From: an uncultured Acidimicrobiales bacterium
GTDB lineage: Bacteria > Actinomycetota > Acidimicrobiia > Acidimicrobiales > SHLQ01
Direction: 5' to 3'
Length of the DNA: 64,000 nt
NCBI GenBank assembly: GCA_938015295.1
Contig: CALLQB010000054.1
Coordinates: 1-64,000, forward strand
Of the stretch, positions 61,928 to 64,000 are shown in pieces (position 1 is the stretch's first letter; each line of letters starts with the position of its first letter). The notes below the pieces were generated by a model. That model was not told the origin of the DNA. It did no database searches and saw nothing but the letters and a program-made list of their open reading frames with translations. The position numbers and the translations under genes are program-made.

Positions 61928-62560
61928 CTAGCCGAGCCGGCGGTACACGCTGCCGCCACCGACGCCGGGAGCAAACAACTCGGCCTTTGTTGAATCTGCA
62001 AGGCGCTCCATATATCGAGGATCACTCCAGAGAGCCATCTCGGCGGCATCGACAGCATCGAACGACTCGAGCGGCATCATCCAGGCGACCTGACCAATCG
62101 GACCAACCGTGTTCGTTGAAACCATCACCTTGTTGCCAGTGACATCGTGAACGAAATCGCCGGTCTCAAGCGACCACTGAAACGCCGTCGCCATATCGCC
62201 GACGACTTGAGCTTCCATCACCCAAACCAACGGTGCGTCCGTGCCGCTAGCGTCTACCGAGTCCGCGTTGAGCACCCAGCGGAACGCGTCCGCCGGGGTT
62301 GAAACGTTCTCGAGCATCGCTTCGACAAGACTGTTGTATTCGGGGTCAGTGCCCAACTTTTCTTGGAGGTCGCCAAGCGCGGACCGTCGGTCGACCATCG
62401 CGCTGAAAACCACTTGGTTCGGTGACGCGGCAAACGAAGACATCCACAGGCTCGCGCGTACATCGCTAGCCCCGTTCACTCGCTTCTGAATCTCTAACAG
62501 TGTCCCGACCGTGTTCTGTAGATTTCGAAGTACCTGCAACTGCCGGTTGAACATATACAT
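61928..62560 (-). CDS. Uncharacterised protein of about 210 residues
   Basis: The product has 210 residues without signal peptide or membrane span. It begins MYMFNRQLQVLRNLQNTVGTLLEIQKRVNGASDVRASLWMSSFA and has a repeated-looking pattern of strand and helix with WSLETGDFVHD and MALWSDPRYMERLADSTKAELFAPG. This may be a dimeric alpha/beta barrel (NIPSNAP-like) fold, which is a guess. I do not recognise a family. It is divergent from an adenylate cyclase gene across a 244-bp region. Confidence 0.6.
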   Translation of the reverse strand: MYMFNRQLQVLRNLQNTVGTLLEIQKRVNGASDVRASLWMSSFAASPNQVVFSAMVDRRSALGDLQEKLGTDPEYNSLVEAMLENVSTPADAFRWVLNADSVDASGTDAPLVWVMEAQVVGDMATAFQWSLETGDFVHDVTGNKVMVSTNTVGPIGQVAWMMPLESFDAVDAAEMALWSDPRYMERLADSTKAELFAPGVGGGSVYRRLG

Positions 62561-62602
62561 AATCGACCCGCTCTCAATTACTACCCGCCGCCCGCTGCGA
62601 CA

Positions 62603-62623
62603 GGTGTAAATATTTCCTACACC
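62603..62623. promoter_or_regulatory. Inverted repeat in the divergent promoter region
   Basis: GGTGTA and TACACC flank the 9-bp AT-rich centre AATATTTCC, about 45 bp upstream of the minus-strand unknown gene and about 180 bp from the cyclase gene. The form suits a repressor or activator site. The rest of the 244-bp interval shows no gene. Confidence 0.4.
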
Positions 62624-62804
62624 CGACTCGAATCGATGTCACGAGGTTCGTCGACGATTTCTCTGGTGCGACCCATCGCGCACACAGTTCGAGATCAGCT
62701 GGACGTTCCGACCGTAACCGGGCCAAAGATTGTCGACGACCAGTATCCACCGTGGGTATCCTTGGACGATAACGCGCGCATGTTAGACGAGGACAGGAGA
62801 CACC

Positions 62805-64000
62805 GTGGCGGGGCTATCGAAAGATCTCACATCTTTCGTTCCGGTCTTGGCTGTATCGCTTGCGGCCGAAGCAACCTCTGCCTCAGCGAACAAGGTCGAA
62901 GGAGCGCTGCTCTCGGCGGACATTTCGGGCTTTACCGCAATGTCTGAACGGCTCATGTCCGAAGGCAAAGTCGGGTCCGAGCGCCTCACACAGCTCATCA
63001 ACGACTGCTTCGAAGCAATGATCGGCGTCGCCTACGACTACGGCGGCGAGATTCTTAAGTTTGGCGGCGACGCGCTCCTCGTGCTGTTTCGCGGAGACGA
63101 AGTCGAGCTTCGCGGCGCGGCGGCTGGTCTTGAGATGCACAAGGCAATGAAGGCGACCGACGCCGCCACCGAGGCCAACCTGCAAATGACTGTCGGCGTG
63201 GCAACCGGACCATTCGACGTATTCCTCGTCGGCTCGAACGACCGTGAGTTGCTGATCTCTGGACCAAGAGCCTCCGAGACCATCACGCTGGAGTCCTCCG
63301 CGGAGGCAAACGAGACCGTGGTTGACGAGACCATCGCACACGCGGTCGGGCTCGACCTAACAACAGCCGTTCAACGAGCGTCCGGCTACGTGATCGACGG
63401 ACCAATCGACGCTCCCAAACCGGGCGCCGTCGACCGTGCCGCATTAGATGTCGACCTGCAACGTTTCGTGCCGGCGTCGGTAGCTGCCCAGCTGGCGGTT
63501 GTCGATGACCTGGGCGGCGAGCACCGGTTGGTCACCGTTGGGTTTGTGAGCATCTCCGGGTTCAGCCAATTACTCGCGTCGCAAACCGCTGACGACCTCG
63601 CCGCACACCTCGGCTCGTTCGTCGATGCGCTGCACGACATCACGCAGCGAACCGGAGTCACGGTGCTGCACAACGACATCGGCGGCGATGGCGCAAAGTT
63701 CGTTTTGTGCGCCGGCGCCCCGCTGTCGTCTGGTAATGATACCGATGCTGTCCTTGCTGCGGCGGTGGAGATCAGCGGCATCGACACGCCGTGTGAAGTG
63801 AAAATCGGCGTGCACGCCGGCCGGGCCTTTGCCACCTTCCTTGGCACCAAGTACCGGCGTACCTACACACTCATGGGCGACACCGTCAACACTGCCGCCC
63901 GCATGATGGGAGCTGCCCAGCCAGGCACCGTCGTCGCCACGCATTCATCGGTCATGGCCACAAGGTCGGTGTTCATCACCGACGAACTCGAGCCGCTACA
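62805..64000 (+). CDS. Tandem-domain adenylate cyclase, 3' end outside the window
   Basis: The start is GTG 62805, behind GGACAGGAGAC. At least 398 residues are visible. Domain 1 (about 30-200) has LLSADISGFTAMSERL with metal Asp and ILKFGGDALLVLFRG with the second Asp. Domain 2 (about 235-398) has VGFVSISGFSQLL, where the metal Asp is Ser, then GGDGAKFVL and the substrate-loop GDTVNTAARMMGAA. One active and one degenerate metal site is the plan of soluble adenylyl cyclase, which needs two domains for one active centre. Such proteins usually continue into an ATPase and TPR region, so the C-terminus is likely beyond 64000. Confidence 0.85.
   Translation, partial: MAGLSKDLTSFVPVLAVSLAAEATSASANKVEGALLSADISGFTAMSERLMSEGKVGSERLTQLINDCFEAMIGVAYDYGGEILKFGGDALLVLFRGDEVELRGAAAGLEMHKAMKATDAATEANLQMTVGVATGPFDVFLVGSNDRELLISGPRASETITLESSAEANETVVDETIAHAVGLDLTTAVQRASGYVIDGPIDAPKPGAVDRAALDVDLQRFVPASVAAQLAVVDDLGGEHRLVTVGFVSISGFSQLLASQTADDLAAHLGSFVDALHDITQRTGVTVLHNDIGGDGAKFVLCAGAPLSSGNDTDAVLAAAVEISGIDTPCEVKIGVHAGRAFATFLGTKYRRTYTLMGDTVNTAARMMGAAQPGTVVATHSSVMATRSVFITDELEPL

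Overview
The window looks like a chromosomal segment of a high-GC Gram-positive bacterium, most likely an Actinobacterium of the Acidimicrobiia type. This is inferred from the mix of many cytochrome P450s, a P450-type 3Fe-4S ferredoxin, an SCO6745-family protein, an LAxTG-like surface-anchoring tail, GTG/TTG starts, probable leaderless promoters with TANNNT-like -10 boxes, and acidic proteins. No rRNA, tRNA, CRISPR array, insertion sequence or phage was seen. Genes are packed tightly: ATGA/GTGA stop-start overlaps are common, and several convergent pairs are separated by fewer than 10 bp or overlap by 4 bp.

Layout. 1-610: decayed DNA with a remnant of a DUF1971 cupin gene and a doubtful zinc-ribbon ORF. 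611-2398: a lipoprotein, an SDR and a SnoaL-like protein. 2438-10308: a MarR repressor with two perfect 14-bp palindromes ahead of it, then a same-strand kynurenine-pathway operon (3-hydroxyanthranilate dioxygenase, kynureninase, kynurenine monooxygenase, tryptophan dioxygenase) extended by an aldehyde dehydrogenase, a DapA-like aldolase and an aspartate-dehydrogenase-like enzyme. 10305-11792: a DUF4173-type membrane protein. 11952-21719: a three-subunit molybdenum hydroxylase, a 1217-residue LivH-LivM-MFS triple fusion transporter, a P450 and an SDR. 21728-28084: a flavin-fold protein, a fasciclin protein, an SDR, an M20 peptidase, an ABC exporter, and a small Cys-pair protein with its MerR regulator. 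28139-35467: two adenylate-cyclase-homology proteins, a catalase-like haem protein, and a DyP peroxidase with its partner. 35527-47933: hydroxy-acid oxidase, enoyl-CoA hydratase, P450, OsmC, P450, a selenoprotein, a phosphatase-fold protein, an MFS transporter, a secreted FN3/carbohydrate-binding protein, and MaoC-type dehydratase subunits. 48069-52089: an amidohydrolase, two tandem P450s and a divergent ferredoxin. 52130-60685: a 2851-residue surface protein with 23 alternating DUF5979-type modules. 60804-64000: a desaturase, an unknown protein, and the start of a tandem-domain adenylate cyclase.

Most notable points. (1) A GrdB/PrdB-like gene at 41084-41968 is interrupted by one in-frame UGA (codon 167) at the family's redox-active position, followed 16 nt later by a perfect 7-bp stem with a 6-nt loop. 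This is a predicted selenocysteine protein, translationally coupled by GTGA to a P450. (2) LivH, LivM and an MFS permease lie in one polypeptide with no ABC ATPase nearby. (3) Two unrelated surface-protein genes each contain one repeat unit written in abruptly different, G/T-rich codons and bounded by direct repeats, one pair being 78 bp and identical. (4) A MarR-controlled tryptophan/kynurenine operon carries unusual downstream genes. (5) A MerR-type 19-bp-spacer promoter drives a small Cys-Cys protein of unknown role.

All assignments come from reading motifs by eye; no database search was run.
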